Shown one piece after another: positions 9,033 through 16,030 of a DNA stretch of 25,229 nucleotides. Where the stretch lies: contig JAYTCQ010000400.1 of assembly GCA_043736395.1 (NCBI GenBank), forward strand, positions 1 to 25,229, given 5' to 3'. A program made the position numbers and the translations under genes. The notes under the pieces are model-generated. The model was not told where the DNA came from. It did not search any database and saw only the letters and a program-made list of their open reading frames with translations. The stretch's first letter is position 1. Each line of letters begins with the position of its first letter. This DNA is from JAFDVL01 sp043736395. Its GTDB lineage: Bacteria > Acidobacteriota > Blastocatellia > RBC074.

Positions 9033-9078
9033 GAAAATGCCGTTTTGAATAGAATCAACAACTTACGTGGGCATTTTC
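9033..9078. repeat. 9-bp inverted repeat in the udk-pnp gap
   Basis: GAAAATGCC at 9033-9041 is exactly complementary to GGCATTTTC at 9070-9078, with a 28-base loop. It lies between the stop of the phosphorylase gene and the start of udk. There is no T-tract on the minus strand, so it is more likely an mRNA structure than a terminator. Confidence 0.5.
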
Positions 9079-9081
9079 AGA

Positions 9082-9162
9082 ACAGGATAAACAAGATTTG
9101 AGGCAAGACTTCAAGAACCGAAAAAACTGTGAATCCTGTTTTAAATCTTGTCAATTCTGTCT
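9082..9162. repeat. Inverted repeat built from 9-nt words (ACARGATTN)
   Basis: The left arm (9082-9099) reads ACAGGATAA then ACAAGATTT. The right arm, read on the minus strand from 9161 downward, has ACAGAATTG, ACAAGATTT and, after three A residues, ACAGGATTC. The arms pair imperfectly (about 14 of 19 bases for 9081-9099 with 9143-9161). The right arm begins about 11 bases after the stop codon of the phosphorylase gene (9173-9175). Confidence 0.6.
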
Positions 9163-9172
9163 AAAAATTCAC

Positions 9173-9991
9173 TTAAATTTGAACAATAATTTTTTTCAGC
9201 AATGCAATAAAATCATCCGCCACATCTTTGCCCGCCTGCATCACTTCTGCGTGATTGATGGGCTGATCTAACACTCCGGCAGCGGCATTGCTAATCAACG
9301 AAATTCCGAGTGTCTTCATCCCCATTTGTTTCGCGACAATGGCTTCGGGAACGGTAGACATTCCGACTGCGTCGCCGCCGAGCACACGCAGCATGCGAAT
9401 TTCTGCGGGCGTTTCATAGTTCGGTCCTTGCAGCGCGAGATACGTTCCTGACTCTAATCGAAGCCCTAATTCTCCAGCACATTTTTGCGCAATACGCTGG
9501 TATTCGCGTGAATACACTTCCGTCATATCAGGGAAACGCGCTCCCAAACGATCATCGTGTGAGCCGCGCAACGGACTCTGAAACATCATATTGATATGGT
9601 CTTTGATGAGCATCAAGGATCCGGCTGTGAAATTCGGATTAATCCCGCCCGCCGCGTTCGTGACGATAAAACTTTTTACTCCCATCACTCCAAATGCACG
9701 AATCGGAAGCGTAACTTCATCCAGCGAATAACCTTCGTAGTAATGAAATCTTCCCTGCATCACCGCAACAGTTTTATCGCCAATCGTTCCGATGACCAGC
9801 CGCCCCTGATGCCCTTCGACGGTTGAGCGCACAAAATCAGGAATATCGTCGTAAGAAATTCGGATCGAATTCTCTAACGTATTCGCAAATTCGCCGAGGC
9901 CGGAACCAAGTACGACGACTACGTCAATGGGCTTTTTTGCTTGGGCTTGAATGTATTGCGCTGAAGCATGAGCGCGATCAAATATTGACAT
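9173..9991 (-). CDS. punA: Purine nucleoside phosphorylase (trimeric, type I)
   Basis: A 272-residue enzyme of the PNP/MTAP family that splits purine nucleosides with phosphate into free base and ribose-1-phosphate. Visible family motifs are the phosphate loop VLGSGLG (27-33), QGRFHYYEGY, TNAAGGINP, the purine-site segment ALQGPNYETPAEIR, and VGMSTVPEAIVAKQMGMKTLGISLISNAAAG. The Glu in ETPAEIR and the Asn in ISNAAAG are the residues that favour 6-oxopurines, so inosine and guanosine are the expected substrates. The length is normal. It follows the permease gene by 64 bases and precedes udk and cdd, forming a salvage operon whose base product feeds hpt. The symbol follows the family; xapA or pnp would also be used. 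Confidence 0.95.
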   Translation of the reverse strand: MSIFDRAHASAQYIQAQAKKPIDVVVVLGSGLGEFANTLENSIRISYDDIPDFVRSTVEGHQGRLVIGTIGDKTVAVMQGRFHYYEGYSLDEVTLPIRAFGVMGVKSFIVTNAAGGINPNFTAGSLMLIKDHINMMFQSPLRGSHDDRLGARFPDMTEVYSREYQRIAQKCAGELGLRLESGTYLALQGPNYETPAEIRMLRVLGGDAVGMSTVPEAIVAKQMGMKTLGISLISNAAAGVLDQPINHAEVMQAGKDVADDFIALLKKIIVQI

Positions 9992-10057
9992 AGGTTTTAG
10001 GTTTCAGGTGTCAGGTGAAAGAGGAGTCTGACACCTCATACCCTTCACCTCACACCT
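9992..10057. repeat. Heptamer-word inverted repeat between permease and phosphorylase genes
   Basis: Four 7-nt words run from 9992 to 10019 (AGGTTTT, AGGTTTC, AGGTGTC, AGGTGAA). The opposite strand from 10057 back to 10030 carries AGGTGTG, AGGTGAA, GGGTATG and AGGTGTC. Bases 10006-10019 pair with 10044-10057 at 13 of 14 positions. The right arm begins inside the TAG stop of the permease gene (10056-10058), and the left arm touches the ATG of the phosphorylase gene (9989-9991), so the hairpin fills the whole 64-base gap. Confidence 0.85.
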
Positions 10058-10982
10058 ATTCTTTGGTATATGCTAATCCTAATGCCTTCGGAGGAATTGC
10101 ACGGCTAATAAAACCAGCCAGAACAACAATCGTCAGCACATAAGGAACGATCTGTATAAATTGATTAGGAATATTAACAGTGCCTTGCATGCGAATCGCA
10201 ATGGCTTCGGCGAAGCCAAATAATAAGCACGCGACAAGTGTTCCCACCGGGTCCCACTTGCCAAAAATTAATGCCGCGAGCGCGATGAATCCGCGCCCTG
10301 ATGTCATATTTCTCGTGAATAAAGAATTCTGTCCGATGGAAAGATATGCGCCACCAAGTGCGGCTAATGCTCCTGATATTAACACTCCGGCGTAGCGCAT
10401 TTTATAGACGCTGATGCCTGCGGTGTCGGCTGCCTCAGGATTTTCTCCGACGGCACGCAGGCGCAATCCGAAGCGCGTACGATACAAGACAAAGAAAGTA
10501 ATTCCCGCCGCAATCAACGCAAAGTATACAAGTGGGTTTTGATTAAAAATCGAAGCGAAAACAGGGGAATTCTCTTGATTGAAAAAAGCCCAATCGTTGA
10601 GCGTTTGTTCGCGGGGCAATTGCGGAGTATTACCAGTTGTCCCGAAAAATACGCCGCACAACAACGCAGGAATTCCCAGAAATAAAATGTTGATGGCTGT
10701 CCCGCTGACGACCTGATCGGCGCGATAATTAATGGTCGCGACAGCGTGAATGGCGGCTACACAAATGCCTGCGAAGACGGCGGCGATGACTCCAATCCAG
10801 GGATTGTGCGAATAGAAAGTGACGAGCGCAGCTGTGAACGCTCCCGCGAGCATGATGCCTTCGAGGGCAATGTTAATGACGCCCGCGCGTTCGGAATACA
10901 ACCCACCGAGAGCTGCTAAAATCAATGGCGTCGCCAGCCGGAGAGTAGATGCGATGATTGTAAAATTGAGAATGTTTTTCAT
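10056..10982 (-). CDS. ABC transporter permease, nucleoside/simple-sugar type
   Basis: A 308-residue multi-spanning inner-membrane permease of the COG1079 family (B. subtilis NupQ-like; also annotated as simple-sugar permease). The N-terminal signature (ATPLILAALGGLYSERAGVINIALEGIMLAGAF) and the cytoplasmic coupling region LRAVGENPEAADTAGISVYKMRY are typical, as is GALAALGGAYLS. About eight to nine hydrophobic segments can be counted. The ATG at 10982 is preferred: the reading frame can be extended to a TTG at 11009, but family members begin close to the MKNILNF start. Its neighbours (phosphorylase, uridine kinase, cytidine deaminase) argue for nucleoside uptake. The usual partners (substrate-binding lipoprotein, duplicated ATPase, first permease) are not upstream; a DUF4159 gene is there instead. 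Confidence 0.92.
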   Translation of the reverse strand: MKNILNFTIIASTLRLATPLILAALGGLYSERAGVINIALEGIMLAGAFTAALVTFYSHNPWIGVIAAVFAGICVAAIHAVATINYRADQVVSGTAINILFLGIPALLCGVFFGTTGNTPQLPREQTLNDWAFFNQENSPVFASIFNQNPLVYFALIAAGITFFVLYRTRFGLRLRAVGENPEAADTAGISVYKMRYAGVLISGALAALGGAYLSIGQNSLFTRNMTSGRGFIALAALIFGKWDPVGTLVACLLFGFAEAIAIRMQGTVNIPNQFIQIVPYVLTIVVLAGFISRAIPPKALGLAYTKE

Positions 10983-11013
10983 AACTGAAAAGTTCGCGGT
11001 TCCCAGCAAAAAC

Positions 11014-11127
11014 AGTTCGCAGTCTTTAGTTCGCAGATCGCAGTTAAGGCAATTGGAAGAAATCTTACCGTGAACTTCTTAGCTGCGAACTAAAGACTGC
11101 GAACTGCGATCTGCGATCTGCGAACTT
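11014..11127. repeat. Heptamer-word inverted repeat with 23-bp perfect arms
   Basis: The left arm (11014-11048) is made of the words AGTTCGC, AGTCTTT, AGTTCGC, AGATCGC and AGTTAAG. Read on the minus strand from 11126 downward, the right arm has AGTTCGC, AGATCGC, AGATCGC, AGTTCGC, AGTCTTT and AGTTCGC. Bases 11014-11036 are exactly complementary to 11083-11105 (23 bp). The right arm starts one base after the TAG stop of the DUF4159 gene (11128-11130). The hairpin lies in the leader region of the permease gene. Confidence 0.92.
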
Positions 11128-11970
11128 CTAGTGCGTGAGCGCGTACATAACGTAGTTGACACCAAATTTATATGCTTCGTTTGTCTGCTCAATCGGCGCA
11201 AACGGATTGTCGGAAAATTGCCAGTAATCGCTGACGTCGTTGTTATAATTGATGACCATCATCAGGCGACCTTTATCGTCTTCGATGCCCCAGAATTCTG
11301 GCGTCATTTGTCCGAAATTCCCGTACGGCGCTACGATATTTAAAGTTTTGATCGAGAAGAAGCAGTTGAAAACTGGATGCGAAATGTCGAGTTTTTTCAG
11401 CTGAAATTCGGGGAATGCTTTTTTGACTTGTGGTTCAAAAATATTCCAATCTCTGGTGCGAAAATCATCTACCAGCACGAATCCGCCGCGCAAACAATAC
11501 TCGCGCATTCCTGCGATTTCCTGATCGGAGAGATTCATGAATCCAACTTCGCACAAATATGCCATCGGATATTTGTAAAGCTCCGGCTCCACAAATCCGT
11601 AGATCGGTTCGTTGGTTTCAAGGTGAATATCGAGCTTGGAAAGTTCCGAAACGATTTTGTTCAGATGACGTCCCGCGCCTGGCCAGTCGTGTGACCACGG
11701 TAGCCCGCCGTCTCCCAGATGCGAGCCAAAACTAAACATCCCGCCGTACATTCCCACATCAAATTTGACGCGGGCCATAATGAATTTGCCGGACAAATCT
11801 GTTTGATCTTTAGGAACTTCAAGCACTGTTGGCAAGCCTTCAGCATTTTTCTTTTGATGTCGTTGTTGACGCTGAGCGATCACCAAAGTAAAGGACAGGG
11901 AAATGATGAGTAGCGCACAGGTAAACAACCTGAACGATGTGATTCTAAATTTTGAGAATTCTATTTTCAT
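11128..11970 (-). CDS. DUF4159 domain protein, exported
   Basis: A 280-residue protein with a hydrophobic N-terminal segment (about residues 14-32, FRLFTCALLIISLSFTLVIAQ), probably a signal peptide or anchor. The rest matches the DUF4159 pattern: FIMARVKFD, LNKIVSELSKL, PIYGFVEPELYKYPMAYLCEVG, LRGGFVLVDDF, and the closing FGVNYVMYALTH. DUF4159 folds like a class I glutamine amidotransferase-type domain without its catalytic residues. It usually occurs with vWA, DUF58 and MoxR genes in envelope clusters, and here a vWA/amidotransferase-like protein is encoded at the head of the same strand run (17863-20154). It begins 7 bases after the TPR/metalloprotease gene, so the two are co-transcribed. 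Its biochemical activity is unknown. Confidence 0.85.
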   Translation of the reverse strand: MKIEFSKFRITSFRLFTCALLIISLSFTLVIAQRQQRHQKKNAEGLPTVLEVPKDQTDLSGKFIMARVKFDVGMYGGMFSFGSHLGDGGLPWSHDWPGAGRHLNKIVSELSKLDIHLETNEPIYGFVEPELYKYPMAYLCEVGFMNLSDQEIAGMREYCLRGGFVLVDDFRTRDWNIFEPQVKKAFPEFQLKKLDISHPVFNCFFSIKTLNIVAPYGNFGQMTPEFWGIEDDKGRLMMVINYNNDVSDYWQFSDNPFAPIEQTNEAYKFGVNYVMYALTH

Positions 11971-11977
11971 ACGGCAA

Positions 11978-14605
11978 TTAATTCCGCCGAAGTTTCAATA
12001 ATAAGTCTAAAGCCTGACTATACGTCGGAGCAATTTCCAACGATTGCAATAAGGCTTTGCGCGCCGCGCCTTTGTTGCCATCGGCAAATTGCGCGCGAGC
12101 TAGATTGTAATGCGCTTCGGCTAAATTTGCAGGCTTTAATGCGAGCGCGACTTGATATTCTGTGATCGCGGCTTTGGAATCCTTTTGATCAAGATATAAA
12201 TCACCAGCAATCAAATGCTGTGAAGCGTCAAACGGATTGATAAAGAAGCTGAGCTGCAATCCTTCCAGCGCTTTGGCTTTATCGCCCAATGCCAGCCGCA
12301 ATTGAATCAATTTTTTTAAGGCTTCGACTTCATTTTCGTCAACTCTGACCAGGGCTTCAATCGTGTCTGCCTGCGCTTGCTTGTCAGATTGTGTTTCATA
12401 AATACTTGCCAATACTTCGTACGCATTGCCGTTGCCGGTGTAATAAGGAAACAATTCAATCGCGCGTTTCAAATAGGAAATTGCCTTGGTCGCGTCTTCG
12501 ACTTTGAGCAAAGTTCCGGCTCGCAGATTCGCTAGAAAATCATTTGGATTGGCCTCCGCTGCTGCGATGGCGCTTTCTTTTGTGGGCTTTGGTGCTTCCA
12601 CCTGCTTCCAGAGCGGCTGCGCTGCCGTGATGTATTTCCCAACTTTTCCCTGCAAATATTCCTTGAAATTTTTATCGAATTCTTCGTTCGTAGTTTTCAG
12701 GACAGCTTGCAGCGCATCCAGATTTTTCGCACCGGCTTTGTACTGCGCCAGCATTTCCAGAATTTTATCGAAGCCGTATTTATCAGTGATAAATTCGCAC
12801 ACCTGCGAAGCTTCAAAATAGGCGAGTGGAACAGAATCAGCGGTTTTCGGTCGCAGGAATCCTCCATCTAAATCTGCGATTTTGAAGAAGCGTCCATCCG
12901 CAAAAGCTTTAAGCGTCATCACATTCCAATCATCGCCCCAGCCCCTGCGCGCGCGACGTTCTTCATACACGCTCAAGCCTTCAGAAAACCAGCGCGGAAT
13001 GCGATTGTCCGTCGCTTGTAGTGTGATGACGTGTGTGTATTCGTGCCACAGCGTACTGCCCCAATTAAATTCTCCGGCGGCACGCGCCGAAGGTGAATCC
13101 AGCGTGACGACCTGTCCGAAGCAGACGCCCAACGCGCCGAGTCCCGGCAATCCTAACGTGCGCACGGCGAAGTCTTCGTGGTTCTCATAAATCTCAACCG
13201 TGATGGGAGCGCGTGGCGTAAATTTATATTTCGCGCTCAAGGTCTTCACAGCTTCGTCCAGCAAATTTCCCGCGTACGGCGTGATGGCTGGATTCTCTTT
13301 TTCAGAAGCACGGATGATAAAATCTCCGCGTTTGATGATCGGGTATTCCGCCAAAACATCCAATAAATCCAGCGTATTTTTCGCGCGGACATTGAATGGA
13401 TCGCCTTTAAATGAAGTCCCAATCGCGGCGCGTCCTTCGTCAATTTTCCCGGCTCGCGTCAAGGCGATACCATAGCTTAAATGAGCATCCCAAAGTCTGG
13501 GTGAAAGAGTAAATGCCTGTTTTGAAAACTCTGCACCTTCCGCATAACGTCGCGTTTGTCCCGCAAAATGGGATAGCGTTTCATACAATCGACCATACTT
13601 CGGATTGATCGCGAGGGTCGTCTGTAGTTCTTTATCGGAATCAGCTTTACGATTTTGCAGCCAATACAACGTAGCCTTCAACGAATGCGCTTCTAATGAA
13701 TTCGGATTAATTTTTAAAGCGCTTTCGATGTCTTTCAGCGCCGGTTCGTATTCTTCTTTCTCCAGCAAAATCCACGCTCGCAAATTGAAAGCATTCACAT
13801 AATTCTGATTAATTTCGAGTGCTTTGTTGAGCGCGGCCTGCAACTCTTCGCCGCCTTCAATTTGTTTGTTGGCGGCTATTCCCAAATGCGCGCGAGCAGA
13901 ATTTGGATTGGTGTCGAGCGCATCCGTGAAAAATGTCGCAGCTTCGGCGTAGTTATATTTGGTCGTGTAAAGTTCGCCGCCAACCAAGTTTGCTTCAATA
14001 AATTCTGCATCATCACTGGTAGCTTCACCGACAACATCATTCGCCTCTTTGTATTTTTCCAGATAAATCAAAGCCTGCGCGATGAGCGTTAAATCTTCCG
14101 CTTTCTTTTCTTTATCCGATTCATACAATTTTTCGAAAGATTGAAAAATCGGCGTTGCTAATTCTTCTTTGCCGGTCATGACCAGAAGCTCAGCGCGACG
14201 TAAATCGGCGCGATGTTTCGGTGTATCTTTCGCCGTTCTGCCGATGCGTTCAAATTCAGCAATCGCTTCGTTGTAACGTCCGGTCGCAGCGTAAACTTCC
14301 GCTAAAGCAAGCTTGGCTTCGACGCTGTTGAATTTTTTTGCGGCAGTTTCCGCTTCCTGATATTTTCCAGTTTCGAGATACGCCCGCAGCAATCCTGCTT
14401 GCGCTTTCGCTTCATTCGGATTTGCAGAAAGCAGACGATTGAAAGCGGTCACCGCTTCCGCGTATTCGCCTTTGGTGAGTTGTTCTAAGGCTTCTTCCAG
14501 CGTCGGAGCCTGAGCCGCCGCGCACGCTGCGAAGATAAAAAATAAGATTGTTAATAAGGAAAATATTGAGTGCAATTTTAAGGTTTTGATAAAGCTTCTA
14601 AGCAT
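11978..14605 (-). CDS. Secreted TPR protein with peptidase MA-like metalloprotease domain
   Basis: An 875-residue protein with a signal peptide (hydrophobic 15-31, cleavage near CAAAQA). Residues 35-420 are consecutive tetratricopeptide repeats (for example EALEQLTKGEYAEAVTAFNRLL and AFNLRAWILLEKEEYEPALKDIESAL). The middle domain carries a gluzincin-type zinc site: H521-E-Y-T-H525 with E542 in WFSEGLS, as in the peptidase MA superfamily. More TPRs follow at about 685-870. An exported protease or protease-like scaffold that acts in the periplasm is likely, with unknown substrates. The start codon has only a weak GAAGAAA-like upstream sequence, and a 210-bp palindromic element ends 11 bases before it. 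DUF4159 follows by 7 bases. Confidence 0.87.
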   Translation of the reverse strand: MLRSFIKTLKLHSIFSLLTILFFIFAACAAAQAPTLEEALEQLTKGEYAEAVTAFNRLLSANPNEAKAQAGLLRAYLETGKYQEAETAAKKFNSVEAKLALAEVYAATGRYNEAIAEFERIGRTAKDTPKHRADLRRAELLVMTGKEELATPIFQSFEKLYESDKEKKAEDLTLIAQALIYLEKYKEANDVVGEATSDDAEFIEANLVGGELYTTKYNYAEAATFFTDALDTNPNSARAHLGIAANKQIEGGEELQAALNKALEINQNYVNAFNLRAWILLEKEEYEPALKDIESALKINPNSLEAHSLKATLYWLQNRKADSDKELQTTLAINPKYGRLYETLSHFAGQTRRYAEGAEFSKQAFTLSPRLWDAHLSYGIALTRAGKIDEGRAAIGTSFKGDPFNVRAKNTLDLLDVLAEYPIIKRGDFIIRASEKENPAITPYAGNLLDEAVKTLSAKYKFTPRAPITVEIYENHEDFAVRTLGLPGLGALGVCFGQVVTLDSPSARAAGEFNWGSTLWHEYTHVITLQATDNRIPRWFSEGLSVYEERRARRGWGDDWNVMTLKAFADGRFFKIADLDGGFLRPKTADSVPLAYFEASQVCEFITDKYGFDKILEMLAQYKAGAKNLDALQAVLKTTNEEFDKNFKEYLQGKVGKYITAAQPLWKQVEAPKPTKESAIAAAEANPNDFLANLRAGTLLKVEDATKAISYLKRAIELFPYYTGNGNAYEVLASIYETQSDKQAQADTIEALVRVDENEVEALKKLIQLRLALGDKAKALEGLQLSFFINPFDASQHLIAGDLYLDQKDSKAAITEYQVALALKPANLAEAHYNLARAQFADGNKGAARKALLQSLEIAPTYSQALDLLLKLRRN

Positions 14606-14616
14606 ATTTCAATTTT

Positions 14617-14826
14617 TCTTCGTCGCGTGGCGACGGCTGAATTTAGCCGTGGGTTATCAACCCACGGTAACGATACGATTGCCCTTTGCGTCGCGTAGTG
14701 ACGCTTGAAATTGTCGGTAGCATTATTAAATTCTCAGGCGTCGTCTACGCGACGCTGAAATTGAATTCTGGCTTTCCGTGGGTTGATAACCCACGGCTAA
14801 ATTCAACCGTCGCCACGCGACGAAGA
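14617..14826. mobile_element. Nested palindromic REPIN/MITE-like element
   Basis: Terminal arms of 51 bp (14617-14667 and 14776-14826) are inverted copies that match at 50 of 51 positions. Each arm carries a GC-rich core CGTCGCGTGGCGACG (14621-14635; complement at 14808-14822) and its own small hairpin, stem CCGTGGGTT (14647-14667 and 14776-14796). Inside lies a second inverted pair of related cores at 14689-14703 and 14739-14754. No transposase is encoded. Structure and size fit a non-autonomous element or paired REP sequences (REPIN). It fills most of the gap between the nucleotidyltransferase gene and the TPR/metalloprotease gene, whose start codon is 11 bases away, so it must form or interrupt that gene's leader. 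Confidence 0.85.
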
Positions 14827-14873
14827 CAATTCACATTGATGAAAAAGTCTGAAAGGTTCGATGTTTCTGACTT

Positions 14874-15494
14874 TTATTCTTCGTCATAATATTTGCCCGG
14901 CTCAGTCGTTTTGCCATCAGCCAAATCGCAGAGACGACGAAATCCAGCCATCATCATTAGCCATGTATCTTCGCCGCCCAAAGAAATAATTTTTTGTTTC
15001 ACAATTGAACGATCAACTGTTTTTGGTTGCTTGAGCAGAAAGACAATATCGTCAAGGTCTTTTTGGCGACCTGCTTTATATTTCAAAATCACCAACCATT
15101 CTGGCGTGATAACGCGCAAGCCGTTTGGTAAGTTGATAGCTTCCTGAAGCGCTGCGCGGTAATATTTTTGAAACCCATCTTTGCGAACAATCCAATCAAT
15201 CTGAACGTCGTACCTGCCAACCTTCAAAGTAAAACTGTTTCCGCCAAACGTAAGCTGATGTTTCGGCTTGAGCGATAATTCCTTTGAAGCAATGATATCT
15301 ACATCTTTGGTCAAACGCGGACTGCCATACAGGTGCATCGCCATGCCGCCTGCGATTGCCCATTCAATTTCTTCACGGCTCGCAATGGCTCCGGCTTGAT
15401 GCGCCGCTTCCAATCCCGTGTCGGAAGAAATTGTCGGATGCGCTGCATTTTCCAGCATGCGTCCGACGAGTTGTTGATAATCGTTCTCACTCAT
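14874..15494 (-). CDS. Nucleotidyltransferase, AbiEii/DUF6036-like
   Basis: A 206-residue protein from the ATG at 15494 (the frame extends to a TTG at 15518). The hallmark is AIAGGMAMHLYGSPRLTKDVDI: a GG motif followed by the paired aspartates of the DNA polymerase beta-type nucleotidyltransferase fold (D64 and D66), with a later candidate acidic residue in RYDVQIDWIV. Then comes ITPEWLVILKYKAGRQKDLDDIVFLL, typical of AbiEii/MNT-like families (conserved Lys and DxxDI). Such proteins include toxins of type IV toxin-antitoxin systems and antitoxins of HEPN-MNT pairs, but many are uncharacterised. The gene upstream (15552-15989) is a small unknown protein that could be a partner, although it does not look like AbiEi or HEPN. 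The activity is inferred from the motif only. Confidence 0.75.
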   Translation of the reverse strand: MSENDYQQLVGRMLENAAHPTISSDTGLEAAHQAGAIASREEIEWAIAGGMAMHLYGSPRLTKDVDIIASKELSLKPKHQLTFGGNSFTLKVGRYDVQIDWIVRKDGFQKYYRAALQEAINLPNGLRVITPEWLVILKYKAGRQKDLDDIVFLLKQPKTVDRSIVKQKIISLGGEDTWLMMMAGFRRLCDLADGKTTEPGKYYDEE

Positions 15495-15551
15495 TTTTGT
15501 TTTCTTATGCAATCCCAATTTGGCGCAAAATTGAGTATTTTCTAATGTAAA

Positions 15552-15989
15552 TCATTCCAACTTAGCTTTAGGGAGTTGCCCACACCAGCATTGAAACAGA
15601 TCATCCACCGTATCAATTTTCTTAAAGAGCTTAGTCGTTCCATATTTTTTTAACTTTTTCTCTAACTCTTGCTGTAACCAAAACTCATTATCACCAGCAC
15701 TTGATTCGTGAAATATATTTCGCCACCATTTCTTGGTTTTTGCAGGGTCTGTTAATTTATTAATGTCATCTTGAGGTCGCAGGAGACCTGCTGAAACACC
15801 ATATACTTCTTCAATCAAGTCGCAGAGATCATAAACTTCTTGCTGATTCAATTGTGCATCCTGCCAGTACCGCAAGTAGAAATTTTCTTTACTGAGCTGT
15901 TCACGACCGATGAATCGAGATACGACGTGGTTCGTATACTCTTGGCTTAATCCCAGTGTTAGAATATTTATGACATCGTCCATTTTCAT
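15552..15989 (-). CDS. Hypothetical 145-residue protein
   Basis: I do not recognise this family. The protein is charged and soluble-looking, with no signal peptide or membrane segment. It is rich in predicted helix (QEVYDLCDLIEEVYGV, LQQELEKKLKKYG) and has two Trp-rich spots (TKKWWRNIFHE, QCWCGQLP). The ATG at 15989 is used; a second ATG two codons later is equally possible, and neither has a clear ribosome binding site. It lies 41 bases after the C13-like gene and 57 bases before the nucleotidyltransferase gene, on the same strand. The composition is slightly more AT-rich than the flanking secreted-protein genes, which could mark an inserted pair with the nucleotidyltransferase, but this is an impression. 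Confidence 0.65.
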   Translation of the reverse strand: MKMDDVINILTLGLSQEYTNHVVSRFIGREQLSKENFYLRYWQDAQLNQQEVYDLCDLIEEVYGVSAGLLRPQDDINKLTDPAKTKKWWRNIFHESSAGDNEFWLQQELEKKLKKYGTTKLFKKIDTVDDLFQCWCGQLPKAKLE

Positions 15990-16030
15990 ATTCAGAGATA
16001 AATGCTCAACACCAGATTAAGTGAGATTTT

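Noticed and set aside
12486..13190. Plus-strand open frames opposite the TPR/metalloprotease gene
   Set aside because: They are antisense shadows of a well-supported gene with TPRs and an HExxH site, and have no recognisable domains.
14617..14826. Insertion sequence
   Set aside because: At 210 bp with no transposase reading frame it can only be a non-autonomous element.
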